A DNA stretch of 43,752 nt, taken from Saprospiraceae bacterium. GTDB taxonomy: Bacteria > Bacteroidota > Bacteroidia > Chitinophagales > Saprospiraceae. Each line of letters begins with the position of its first letter. Positions within the stretch are counted from its first letter, which is position 1. A program made the position numbers and the translations under genes. The notes below the pieces were generated by a model. It ran no database searches. It saw only the letters and a program-made list of their open reading frames with translations, and had not been told where the DNA came from. Below, piece by piece: positions 17,976-26,300 of this stretch. The DNA lies in assembly GCA_021604865.1 (NCBI GenBank), contig BQJU01000060.1, positions 1 to 43,752 on the forward strand, written 5' to 3'.

Positions 17976-18842
17976 ATGAAAAAATACATCGTTTTAGCAC
18001 TCTGTAGTCTATTTGTTTCGCCATTGATTGCCCAATTTACGGGAGAAGAAGCCGCCGTAAAAGCCGCTATTGAACAAATGTTTGATGGTATGCGTGCCGG
18101 AGATAGTAGCATGATCAGTGCGGTCTTTCATCCGGAGGCACGCTTGCATACCACCTATTTCAATAAGGAGGGGTTCGCTCAGCTGAAGATTGGAGATCTG
18201 GATGGTTTTTTAAAACAAATCGGTACCCCGCACGATAAGGTCTACGATGAAAAAATTTGGAGTTACGATATCCGCGTAGATGATGCTTTGGCTTCCGTTT
18301 GGACGGAATATACCTTCTACCTGGGAGAGGAAAAAAGCCATTGTGGCGTCAATACCTTTCAAATGGTGAAGATCGGATCCAACTGGCAAATCCTGCAGAT
18401 TACCGATACCCGTCGGAAAGGGGGCTGCAAAACGGAAATGACTGACTCGGAAACCGAAATCAATACCCTGCTCGATGCCTGGCACCTGGCTGCTGCCAAG
18501 GCCGATGAGGCTACCTTTTTTGGCAGCATGACTGCCGATGCCATATACATAGGTACCGATGCCTCGGAACGCTGGCTACGCGATGAACTCAAGGACTGGT
18601 CTAAAAAATACTTCGATCGGGAATCCGCCTGGAGTTTTAAGGCTACCGAAAGGCAGGTCCACCTTTCTGATGATGGCCAATATGCCTGGTGGAATGAAAG
18701 TTTGGATACCTGGATGGGCATTTGCCGCGGCTCTGGGGTTTTGCAATTGACCACTAATGGCTGGAAGATTAAGCAGTATCACCTGTCTGTGACAGTGCCA
18801 AATGATAAGATTCAGGCGTTTATTGATTTGGTGAAGGGGTGA
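17976..18842 (+). CDS. Secreted protein with two NTF2-like domains
   Basis: A 288-residue protein with a signal peptide (residues 1-19, ending LIAQ). Residues 20-152 form an NTF2-like fold of the lumazine-binding/SnoaL type (EEAAVKAAIEQMFDGMRAGDSSMISAVFHPEARLHT, ending WQILQITDTRRKGG). Residues 158-288 form a second one (INTLLDAWHLAAAKADEATFFGSMTADAIYIGTDASERW). The second is close to the SnoaL-3 type with a conserved ERW-like segment. Single-domain versions are common; the tandem is less usual. NTF2-like folds form a cone-shaped pocket and serve as enzymes or binding proteins; no catalytic residue can be named here. A TATCTTTA at 17937-17944 resembles a Bacteroidota -7 box. Confidence 0.82.
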   Translation: MKKYIVLALCSLFVSPLIAQFTGEEAAVKAAIEQMFDGMRAGDSSMISAVFHPEARLHTTYFNKEGFAQLKIGDLDGFLKQIGTPHDKVYDEKIWSYDIRVDDALASVWTEYTFYLGEEKSHCGVNTFQMVKIGSNWQILQITDTRRKGGCKTEMTDSETEINTLLDAWHLAAAKADEATFFGSMTADAIYIGTDASERWLRDELKDWSKKYFDRESAWSFKATERQVHLSDDGQYAWWNESLDTWMGICRGSGVLQLTTNGWKIKQYHLSVTVPNDKIQAFIDLVKG

Positions 18843-18900
18843 TTGATTTGGAGATGTGATGTGTACGGTAGCGGCAACCCTTGTCAACTTACGAAAAGAA

Positions 18901-19060
18901 AAAGGTTAAAGGTTTTAGGGAGCGTTTGGAAAAGAGACTTGTAGGGGGGAATCGGTTTAGGGCAGCAACGGTGGTTTGAAACGGATTTGCTCTTTCCAGT
19001 CCTTCCCGTTTTTCGAGTCCTTCCAAGGAAAGTAGGTTTAGGAATGTTTAGCAGGGTTAG
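18901..19060. repeat. Single diverged copy of the 100-bp repeat with its left flank
   Basis: The segment matches the unit and the 5' flank of the tandem array at 14085-14448: flank with GGTTTTAGG and TTGGAAAAGAG, then GGTTTAGGG, the ACGGTGGTTT segment, TTGCTCTTTCCAGT, the CTTCC tract and a second partial GTTTAGGAATGTTTAG. It fills the gap between the NTF2-like gene and the truncated desaturase, and may mark the break that removed the desaturase N-terminus. Confidence 0.75.
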
Positions 19061-19116
19061 GGGCTGTTGAGGTGACTTAACCCTGAACGGGCGCCTCAAT
19101 CGGTAAACAGGTCAAT

Positions 19117-19800
19117 TTGCGGTTATTATACCTTGACCCCTTATTTACGTCCATCGAGCAGTATCGGCAAAATCACTTACGGCACCACATCCATTTGAAT
19201 ACGGAACATGATCCGGACTGGGTTGCCAAACTAGGCAAAAGGGCCTTCACTTTTCCAAAAACCAAGCGCGAGTTTTTAAGTACGGTGTTTTCCTATCTGG
19301 TATTATACCAGGGGATTCAGGATGCCATCTGGTTTTTAAAGCGTTTTGGATCGTCAGAAGCGAAATCCGGTAAGAAATCTGGTAACCCTAAGGTCCGGTT
19401 GCTGTTTTATATCGTACTATTTACAGCCCTAACAATTGGAGGCCTCTGGAAATATTACGCGCTGTTTTGGGTGGTGCCTTACCTTTCTACCTTCTTTATG
19501 TTTCAATATATCCGCAGCGTAGCCGAACATTTTGGTGAATTGGCTTATGATCACCTGTTGACTTCTACCCGTTCGGTAAAAGCCAATCTTCTGGAAAGGT
19601 TTTTTATTGCACCTCATCAGGTGGGCTACCATTTGGAGCACCATTTGTAACCTGGAGTACCCTTTTACAATTTGCCTAAATTGCATGAGGTATTGATGGG
19701 AGATCCGAATTATAATGAAAAAGCTCATATCACTCAAGGCTACATTAGTGGTTTATTGAATGAAATGGGAGAGGCCGGTATGGTTAAAAGCAATGCGTAG
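19117..19800 (+). pseudogene. Fatty acid desaturase, N-terminally truncated with an internal stop
   Basis: The frame encodes the C-terminal part of a membrane fatty acid desaturase. The second histidine box (NHLRHHIHL, near residue 20) and the third (HQVGYHLEHHL) are present, with membrane segments between them. The first box and the N-terminal membrane part are missing: the 100-bp repeat lies where they should be. A TAA at 19648-19650 interrupts the frame right after HHL, where relatives have an aromatic residue before PGVPFYNLPKLH. That sequence continues in frame after the stop for 49 more residues to TAG 19798-19800. Both lesions make an active enzyme very unlikely. Confidence 0.88.
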
Positions 19801-20030
19801 TAAAGTTTTTATTGTCATTCGAATTACGAAGTAGGTGTATATCAATTCAAAAATCCTGTATTTCTATTAAATTTAGCTAACTTCATAATGATAAAAAAAT
19901 GATGGAAGTGAGGGCAAAAGAGTCAATTGTTTTGGGCTAGTCGTGCTAGTCTCGAATTGTTTTCAATGGTGTCGAGGAATTCTGCAATTCCGATTTCATA
20001 ATGTACCCCTAAATGGCATACTATAAAGCC

Positions 20031-21101
20031 ATGAAAAGCTTACTTTACAATTTATTGGGTGTTTGTTTTTCCCTTGTTGTTATCTTCGTTTTAGGCGAAC
20101 TGATTTCCATCGGATATTATGAAGCAACACCGGTGCCTGTTGTTCTTCCGCCCTATGATTATAGGCAATTAGATGAAGACTTTGGGTGGTTGACCAAAGC
20201 AAATTATTCCTATAGTAGTGTATTGGCCGATCTGGCGGGAGCCGAATATAAAGTTGAATTGACGACGAATCAATTTGGGTTTAGAGCTTTTGGCGATACA
20301 GAAACAGATACGAAGGCAAAGGTTTTATTTATCGGTGATTCTTATACGTATGCCCTGGAGGTTTCTGATTCAAAAACTTATTACAATATTTTAGCGGACA
20401 CTCTTTCATTTGAAGCCTTTGCTTACGGATCAGGTGGATATGGTAACCTACAAGAGTACCTCATTTTAGATCAATATTTTGAATTGATAAATCCTGATGT
20501 AGTTGTATTGCAAGTATGTTCCAATGATTTTATGGATAATTATCATAAATTGGAGATTGCCAGTTTTTATACGGTCGGCAAAAAAAGGCCCTACCTTAAT
20601 TCAAAAGATAATATTATTTATAGAACCCCTATTCCGTTTTTAGAGCAAGTGAAAGATTATTCAAAGTTTATATATTTTATTGGAAAAAAGATAGAAAGTA
20701 TAAAAAATCATGAGGATGATCCAGTTAAACTGGCAGAGGAACTCATTGCAATAAAAGGTAATAATTACCCGCTATTTACTCATTCAGTGGATATTACGGA
20801 GTTGATTTTAAAAAGGTTTAAAGCCAGAATTCCAAAGGAAACCCAATTCCTGGTTTTTTCGGCTGATCATTTTCAGCCTCAGTATGATGAATTTAAAAGG
20901 ATCTGTCAAAAAAATGAGATCTCATTTTTATCAGGCTTGCCCTTTGATATTGAAAGGGCTGAAAAGAAGGGAATACCGATAAGAGGGTACGATGGTTTTC
21001 ATTGGAATGAAGCGGGACATAGGGTTGTTGCGAATTTGTTGTCTGTTGAATTGGATAAAATACTTGATGAACAGATTTCTATTATTAAGGGACCAAAATG
21101 A
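20031..21101 (+). CDS. Membrane-anchored SGNH/GDSL-type hydrolase
   Basis: A 356-residue protein with an N-terminal membrane anchor (LLYNLLGVCFSLVVIFVLGELISI). The SGNH hydrolase blocks are visible: VLFIGDSYTYALEV with the nucleophile Ser in GDSYT (about residue 104), a glycine in YGSGGYGNLQEYL, DVVVLQVCSNDF with the asparagine of block III, and DGFHWNEAGHRVVANLL with the Asp and His of block V near residues 323-332. Such enzymes often remove or add acyl groups on surface polysaccharide. ATG 20031 (MKSLLYN) fits the anchor; ATG 20013 is also possible. Base composition is visibly more AT-rich than in the flanking housekeeping genes, hinting at transfer. Confidence 0.83.
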   Translation: MKSLLYNLLGVCFSLVVIFVLGELISIGYYEATPVPVVLPPYDYRQLDEDFGWLTKANYSYSSVLADLAGAEYKVELTTNQFGFRAFGDTETDTKAKVLFIGDSYTYALEVSDSKTYYNILADTLSFEAFAYGSGGYGNLQEYLILDQYFELINPDVVVLQVCSNDFMDNYHKLEIASFYTVGKKRPYLNSKDNIIYRTPIPFLEQVKDYSKFIYFIGKKIESIKNHEDDPVKLAEELIAIKGNNYPLFTHSVDITELILKRFKARIPKETQFLVFSADHFQPQYDEFKRICQKNEISFLSGLPFDIERAEKKGIPIRGYDGFHWNEAGHRVVANLLSVELDKILDEQISIIKGPK

Positions 21102-21140
21102 AGCATCATGGGCTACTTTATAGGGAATAGCAAGATGTAG

Positions 21141-21326
21141 ATTACCATTCAACATCTGATCACCAATATAGCTGGTATCACTTATCAAGGTATCAGATGG
21201 AGCACTCGGTTTATCGGCAGCGGCGCAGATAAAGCATTGGGGAAGTTAGCTTCTGTGCTTGGAGAAATTGAAGCCACTGATGAAAGGGAAGCGATATACT
21301 CCGTTTTAAACGGAGCAAGCAGGTAA
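21141..21326 (+). other. Possible gene remnant, 61 open codons without a start
   Basis: Between the SGNH gene and the toxin-antitoxin promoter there is a 61-codon open stretch bounded by stops at both ends and lacking an ATG near its beginning. Its translation looks protein-like (for example SGADKALGKLASVLGEIEA followed by EREAIYSVLNGASR, amphipathic and compositionally ordinary). I do not recognise a family. It may be the tail of a deleted gene or chance. Confidence 0.25.
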
Positions 21327-21424
21327 TTATTTGGAAAAGGAGTGGGTAGTTTGACGAAGTATACTTATTAATCCCAATGCTGGCCTTCAAATGCAAATGG
21401 GCAAGAGCGGTGAAGCCTGAATAC

Positions 21425-21470
21425 TTGACCTGGAAGGAAATAGTACGTATATTTGTACAATAATGAGTAC
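21425..21470 (+). promoter_or_regulatory. yefM-yoeB promoter with 12-bp-spaced GTAC operator array
   Basis: A Bacteroidota-type promoter: TTG at 21425-21427 and TATATTTG at 21448-21455 with 20 bases between, about 28 bases before the antitoxin ATG. GTAC cores lie at 21443-21446, 21455-21458 and 21467-21470, exactly 12 bases apart, and the middle one is a full TGTACA overlapping the end of the -7 box. In E. coli, YefM binds palindromes with TGTACA cores whose centres are 12 bp apart, so this fits an autoregulatory operator. Confidence 0.75.
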
Positions 21471-21482
21471 AAATCAAGTATT

Positions 21483-21743
21483 ATGAAAGCAGTTACTATT
21501 TCAGCATTAAGAGCAAGAATGAAGTCTTATTTCGATGCAGTAAGTCAATCATTAGAAGTGATAATCGTTCCTAGAAATAGCAATGACGATGATGCTATTG
21601 TTATTATGTCTATCAAAGAATATAATTCCCTAAAGGAAACTGATTATTTGCTGTCGGGTGAAAAAAATCGAGATAGATTGCATGAATCTATTTTGCAAAT
21701 GAAATCAGGTGAAACAATTCCATTTGACCTAGATAGCCAATAG
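21483..21743 (+). CDS. yefM: YefM-family antitoxin (Phd/YefM)
   Basis: An 86-residue antitoxin that binds and neutralises the YoeB toxin encoded 8 bases downstream and represses the shared promoter. The N-terminal Phd/YefM fold is plain: [32 protein letters not shown], then [20 protein letters not shown]. The C-terminal part (about 60-86) is the flexible toxin-wrapping tail. A frame extension upstream to a TTG at 21453 is not used, because it would start inside the -7 promoter box; ATG 21483 is the family start. The GTAC array just upstream fits self-regulation. Confidence 0.92.
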   Translation: MKAVTISALRARMKSYFDAVSQSLEVIIVPRNSNDDDAIVIMSIKEYNSLKETDYLLSGEKNRDRLHESILQMKSGETIPFDLDSQ

Positions 21744-21751
21744 AAAACAAC

Positions 21752-22027
21752 ATGGATATTGAATTCACTATAAACGCCTGGGAAGACTTCACCTATTGGA
21801 TTGAAACAGATGAGGACATAGTCATTAAGGTAAAAGAACTTCTAAAATCTATTAAGCAGAATCCATTTAAAGATCTTGGAAAACCAGAGCCATTGAGGCA
21901 TTCATTAAAAGGATTTTGGTCTAGAAGAATTACTCAGGAACATAGATTGGTTTATAAGGTAAAAGGCAAGAAAGGAGTAGATCAAAAATGTACCATTATT
22001 CAATGCAGATATCACTATGATGATTAA
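21752..22027 (+). CDS. yoeB: YoeB-family mRNA interferase toxin
   Basis: A 91-residue ribosome-dependent endoribonuclease. The GKPEPLRHSLKGFWSRRITQ block is near-identical to E. coli YoeB as I recall it. The catalytic residues line up: Glu46, Arg59 and Arg65, and the C-terminal RYHY whose His88-Tyr89 correspond to His83-Tyr84 of E. coli. The shift of five comes from a lysine-rich insertion around residues 71-79. All key residues are present, so the toxin is probably active. Its start lies 8 bases after the antitoxin stop, one operon. The pair may stabilise this otherwise decaying region. Confidence 0.94.
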   Translation: MDIEFTINAWEDFTYWIETDEDIVIKVKELLKSIKQNPFKDLGKPEPLRHSLKGFWSRRITQEHRLVYKVKGKKGVDQKCTIIQCRYHYDD

Positions 22028-22297
22028 TCTATAATTGAAGGACAGAATTAGTAATTGAAATCTGTACACAACGATAAACGCCGACATTCAGAATGTGTTG
22101 AACAAAGCGAGGCGAAAGATAGAGCCCCTGATCTAGTCTAGCAGGCAAAGCAAAAAACACCCAATGCGGCAAATAATAACCCTAATTGCCGCAAATAATG
22201 CGGGGATTAAATAAACGTTATGAAGTCCTTGAAAAGGCACAAAAAGGAACCGGCGAAACAACGTTATTAAAAGATTCTGAATAAAAAACTCGTAAAA
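22028..22297. other. Intergenic gap with one hairpin
   Basis: I see no gene in these 270 bases. A perfect 8-bp inverted repeat, TGCGGCAA at 22165-22172 and TTGCCGCA at 22186-22193, follows the toxin gene by about 140 bases. It has no T-run behind it. The AAATAATGCGG-like segment after it repeats part of the arm. It might be a weak transcript end or the scar of an element. Confidence 0.4.
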
Positions 22298-23050
22298 ATG
22301 ACCAGGATAATAATTTTCAACTTGATGATTTTGGCAGCAATTTTATTCAGTTGTGATTCCAACAAATCAAAAAATGAGCCTGGAATTGAACATATCAATC
22401 ATACGCAAACAGATACGTTGACCAAACATCTGAAACCCTTTAAAGAAGATTTGCCTACCATTGGGTTGTTGATGTATAATGGAGTCCTTACTACAGAGGT
22501 TACCGCAGCAGCAGATGTATTTACAAAACCAACTGAAAACGGCAACCAACTTTTTAATGTCATCACAATAGCTGAAACGGCAAATCCCATTGTTTCCGAA
22601 GAAGGCCTAAAAATGATTCCCGATTACACTTTTGAAAATTGTCCGAAATTAGAGGTGCTTTTTGTACCGAGCGCCTATGACATGTACGCACAAGTTCATA
22701 ATGATAAAATTGTATCGTTCATAAAGGAAAAAAACAAGGAAACAAAATATACTGTAAGCAACTGTGCAGGTGCGCAATTGATTGGAGCATCGGGAATTGC
22801 AGATGGGAAAAAAATTGTCACCTGGATTGGCGGAGGAGAACAACTCCAAAAGGATTATCCAAATCTACTGGTGCAAGACGATTCTTTGGTAACCTATGTA
22901 GAAGACGGCAAATTCAGTTCTTCAAACGGGAATTTAGCCAGCTACATATCCGCCCTGAATCTGGTGGAAAAAATGACCAGTCCTGAACATAGAAAGTTTG
23001 TCGAATCCTATTTATATCTCGACCGCCTTCAAAATTGGAAAGAATTCTAA
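22298..23050 (+). CDS. DJ-1/PfpI-family lipoprotein
   Basis: A 250-residue lipoprotein: hydrophobic start with lipobox ILFSC, lipid cysteine 19, then a polar linker to about residue 50. The rest is a DJ-1/PfpI domain like the N-terminal half of GlxA-type proteins: TIGLLMYNGVLTTEVTAAADVF, LEVLFVPSAYDMYA, and the nucleophile elbow YTVSNCAGAQLIGASGIADGKK with Cys156. There is no C-terminal helix-turn-helix, so it is not a regulator. Members act as glyoxalases, amidases or chaperones; here it would face the periplasm. The damaged haloperoxidase gene follows 48 bases later, perhaps once in the same transcript. Confidence 0.87.
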   Translation: MTRIIIFNLMILAAILFSCDSNKSKNEPGIEHINHTQTDTLTKHLKPFKEDLPTIGLLMYNGVLTTEVTAAADVFTKPTENGNQLFNVITIAETANPIVSEEGLKMIPDYTFENCPKLEVLFVPSAYDMYAQVHNDKIVSFIKEKNKETKYTVSNCAGAQLIGASGIADGKKIVTWIGGGEQLQKDYPNLLVQDDSLVTYVEDGKFSSSNGNLASYISALNLVEKMTSPEHRKFVESYLYLDRLQNWKEF

Positions 23051-23098
23051 TAGTTAAAGCTGTTTCGCAGGGACAGCGTGGTTATAAAAACAAGTACC

Positions 23099-23770
23099 AT
23101 GAAAGGTCCAATCAATTTCTCAAATCTTGTATTTTCAATTATTCTAATTAGTTTAGTCATGCTTCAAAGTTGCGAAAGCAAGACTATTGAAGCTGATAAT
23201 TACAGCCCGGAAGTAATTACTTTCTGGAATGGAAAAATAATGGAATTGGCGATTGCGGAAGACGGTTTACTTACACTAAAAGGTGTTAGAACAGAGGCTA
23301 TGGTGGTGGAAAGACTTTGTCGAAAACTCTCACAATCGTCTGGCGAGGGAATTGGTGATGAAGGAAAAACTGAACCTTTGGGAATCAGCGCGAGTTTTTG
23401 CCTTGCTAAACATGACTGTTTATGATGCTTACATAAATGTTTTTGAAAATAAATTTCATTACAATCACTGGCGCCCATATACAGCCATACGATGGGCTGC
23501 TAATGATGAGAATCCCGATACAGAACCGGACCCGGAATGGAATAATTTACACAAACACACCTATGCATTTCCATCGTATCCTTCTGCTCATGGCACCGCA
23601 AGTACAGCCGCTATGACCGTTTTGGCAAGTACTTTAGGAACTGGTGACAAATACAATTTTACCATGACCACGGAAGAAGTGGACAAAGCCGGACCGTTTT
23701 CAGAGAAAGTAAAAATGGACCCTCCCACACGTACATTTAACAGCTTTTCACAAGCGGGAATGGAGGCGGG
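23099..23770 (+). pseudogene. Vanadium-dependent haloperoxidase/PAP2 gene, broken in at least two places
   Basis: The start is a normal lipoprotein N-terminus (ATG 23099; lipobox VMLQSC). Coding similarity in this frame stops near 23300 (LLTLKGVRTEAM). About 30 bases later a different frame takes over with KDFVENSHNRLARELV, leading to LLNMTVYDAYINVF, the motif NHWRPYTAIRWA and PSYPSAHGTASTAAM, the vanadate/phosphate-binding signatures of the PAP2/haloperoxidase family. After FSQAGMEAG (near 23768) the expected C-terminal histidine motif is absent and unrelated repeat sequence follows. Full-length relatives are around 430 residues; only about half remains. The gene is non-functional. Confidence 0.82.
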
Positions 23771-23843
23771 GGCACGCCCAATGTCGCCTTTTCGTCCACT
23801 CCTCCTTCCTGTTTTTTACCTTTCTACGATATCGGCATATTAT

Positions 23844-23903
23844 GGGCGACCAGGAGGATCGGCATATTGGCATATCACGGGCAATCACTAGGGTCGCCCC
23901 TAC
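23844..23903. repeat. Dispersed repeat with GGGCGACC/GGTCGCCC arms
   Basis: Arms GGGCGACC (23844-23851) and GGTCGCCC (23892-23899) bound this element, which ends CCTACG. On the minus strand it reads GGGGCGACCCTAGT and then CCCGTG, matching the copy at 15560-15586. It lies directly after the point where the haloperoxidase similarity ends. Such GTAGGGGCGACCC-type repeats are, as I recall, common in unrelated environmental bacteria. Confidence 0.6.
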
Positions 23904-23957
23904 GTTTGGTACTCATGCCTTGATGCCGTATCTTGTTGTCCAAGTAAAAAATTAGAG

Positions 23958-26288
23958 ATGAAACAAAAGGCATTGTTATTGATGTTTGGCTTATTCCTGG
24001 CCAACTTTGTGCAAGCGCAAGTATTGACACAGACCATTCGTGGTCAGATAGTTGATGCGGATACCCGTCAGCCATTGGTTGGTGCTACGGTAGATATTTT
24101 GAATACTGAAATGGGCGCAACCACCAATGATGGGGGCCATTACCGGTTGGAAACGGTACCCGTAGGCCGCTATCGGCTGCGGATCAGTTATCTGGGGTAT
24201 GATGTCCTTGAAATTCCTGAAGTATTGGTAGAATCGGGTAAAGAATTAGTGCTGGATATGACCTTGACGGAATCCAGTACTGACCTGGAAACCGTATTGG
24301 TGCAGGCAAGCCGTTCGGATACCCGTACCTTTTGTCCTACCGTGAAGACCCTAACCGTGGAAGAAACCTTGCGTTTTCCGGCTACGTTTTTTGATCCGGC
24401 TCGTCTTGTGACCACATTTGCCGGGGTGGTTAATGACAATGATCAGGCGAATGGCATTTCCATTCGGGGCAATTCGCCTAATGGGCTTTTGTGGCAATTG
24501 GAAGGGCTGGATATTGTAAATCCGAATCATACGCCTAATGCCGGTACTTTTAGCGACCGCATTACTCAAAATGGGGGCGGCGTCAATATCTTGAGTGCGC
24601 AATTACTGTCTACCTCTTATTTTTATACTGGCGCTTTTCCGGCTGATTATGGCAATGCCCTTTCGGGGGTAATGGATATGCGGCTACGGCGTGGCAACAA
24701 TCAGCAACAGGAATTTACCGGCCAGGCGGGACTGATTGGCCTGGAATTGGCTACGGAAGGCCCTTTTTCAATGGACAATGAAGCTTCTTATCTGGTCAAT
24801 TATCGCTATTCAACGGTGGCTTTGTTGGATGCTATGGGATTGGAACTGGGCGATGAGTCTATTACTTTTCAGGATTTGTCTTTCAACCTGGTTTTTCCGA
24901 TGGCAAACGGGGGGAGCTTTACCTTGTTTGGTATGGGTGGACTGAGTGAAAATGTGTTTAAGGCAGAGCGGGATTCTACCACGTGGGAATTTGAAAAAGA
25001 TGGCCAGGATATAACCTTTGAATCACAAATGGCGGCTATTGGCACGACGCTTGAACTACCGGTAGGACAGGCTGGACGTTGGCGTAATGCTGTCGGTTTT
25101 TCTGGTCTCGAAAGTCGCAGATTGGCAGATGACCTCAATGCAGAATACACGCCTATACGCGAGGAAGAAGATGATAACAACCAATCCAAAATATCGTTAC
25201 ATTCGGTCTATCACCATAAGTTTAGCGCCAATGCCCGCTTGCGAGCCGGACTGGTACTCACCCAACAGGATTTTGATATTCGTTCTCTGTTGGGCAATGT
25301 GCTTCGGACACAAGGCAAAGGTGGCGGGCTGCTGTGGCAACCCTACCTGGGCTGGCAATCCCGACTGGGGGCACAATTGGATTTAAACCTTGGGTTGCAC
25401 TATACTTATTTTGGTTTTAATGGCAGCAATTCACTGGACCCAAGGGCTTCTTTGGAATGGCGACCCAACAACCAGAATAGCCTTAGTTTTTCCTATGGCT
25501 TGCACAGCCAATTGCAATTGCCACAACTCTATTTTGCCCAACTGAGTGAAGCGGATAATAGTGATTTGGGGTTGAACCGTGCCCACCACTTAGTGTTGGC
25601 ATACCAACGGCAATTGGGACAGGCCACCGAAATTCGTGGCGAGGCCTTTTTCCAAAGTCTCTTTGATATCCCGGTCTCGGGCAGCCGGTCCAGCGCTTTT
25701 TCGGCCCTCAACCTGCTGGAAGGTTTTGTGACAGAAAAGCTGGTCAATGAAGGCACCGGCCAGAATTATGGTCTTGAAATAAGTCTACGGCAATACATGA
25801 GCAACAACATTTATTACCTGCTGAATGCTACCTGGTACGAATCCACCTACAAAGGCAGCGATGGCGTAGAACGCAATACGCGTTACAATGGCAATTACAT
25901 CCTCAACCTCACCGGGGGCAAGGAGTGGCGTTGGCGTACCACTAAAAAGGGAAAGGATCGCCTATTGGGGGTGAATGGTCGGATCGCCATGATCGGTGGA
26001 TATCGGGATTCTCCAATCGATATGACGGCATCGGCAGCGGCGGGCACAACGGTGTATGACGAGGAGGATTTATTTTCTATCCAGCAGGATGCATTTTTCC
26101 GATTGGATTTACGGATTTATTATACCAGAAACAAGCCAAAACACAGTAGTACGCTATCATTGGATATTCAAAATACGACCAATGCAGAAAATATGGCCTA
26201 TACCTACTACGATACTTTTCAAAAAACGTTGGTGCAAAAGAACCAGTTAGGCATCATTCCAAACCTGAGTTATCGGATATCGTTTTAA
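23958..26288 (+). CDS. TonB-dependent outer-membrane receptor with carboxypeptidase-regulatory-like domain
   Basis: A 776-residue outer-membrane importer. Signal peptide 1-20 (ending FVQAQ). Residues 27-110 are a CarboxypepD_reg-like beta domain (RGQIVDADTRQPLVGATVDILNTEMGATTNDGGHYRLETVPVG). The plug domain spans about 125-235 (GISIRGNSPNGLLWQLEGLDIVNPNH, ADYGNALSGVMDM). The barrel follows, ending SYRISF with the terminal aromatic residue needed for outer-membrane insertion. No SusD gene is adjacent, so it is not a classical Sus pair. An AraC-type regulator starts 12 bases after its stop and probably controls it. Substrate unknown; siderophore, peptide or glycan are possible. Confidence 0.93.
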   Translation: MKQKALLLMFGLFLANFVQAQVLTQTIRGQIVDADTRQPLVGATVDILNTEMGATTNDGGHYRLETVPVGRYRLRISYLGYDVLEIPEVLVESGKELVLDMTLTESSTDLETVLVQASRSDTRTFCPTVKTLTVEETLRFPATFFDPARLVTTFAGVVNDNDQANGISIRGNSPNGLLWQLEGLDIVNPNHTPNAGTFSDRITQNGGGVNILSAQLLSTSYFYTGAFPADYGNALSGVMDMRLRRGNNQQQEFTGQAGLIGLELATEGPFSMDNEASYLVNYRYSTVALLDAMGLELGDESITFQDLSFNLVFPMANGGSFTLFGMGGLSENVFKAERDSTTWEFEKDGQDITFESQMAAIGTTLELPVGQAGRWRNAVGFSGLESRRLADDLNAEYTPIREEEDDNNQSKISLHSVYHHKFSANARLRAGLVLTQQDFDIRSLLGNVLRTQGKGGGLLWQPYLGWQSRLGAQLDLNLGLHYTYFGFNGSNSLDPRASLEWRPNNQNSLSFSYGLHSQLQLPQLYFAQLSEADNSDLGLNRAHHLVLAYQRQLGQATEIRGEAFFQSLFDIPVSGSRSSAFSALNLLEGFVTEKLVNEGTGQNYGLEISLRQYMSNNIYYLLNATWYESTYKGSDGVERNTRYNGNYILNLTGGKEWRWRTTKKGKDRLLGVNGRIAMIGGYRDSPIDMTASAAAGTTVYDEEDLFSIQQDAFFRLDLRIYYTRNKPKHSSTLSLDIQNTTNAENMAYTYYDTFQKTLVQKNQLGIIPNLSYRISF

Positions 26289-26300
26289 TAAAAACCACCT

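Noticed and set aside
22070-22270. Possible integron attC-like site, because of AACGTTAT wording occurring twice and a GTTRRRY match
   Set aside because: No matching RYYYAAC partner at the right distance, no integrase gene, and no cassette array.
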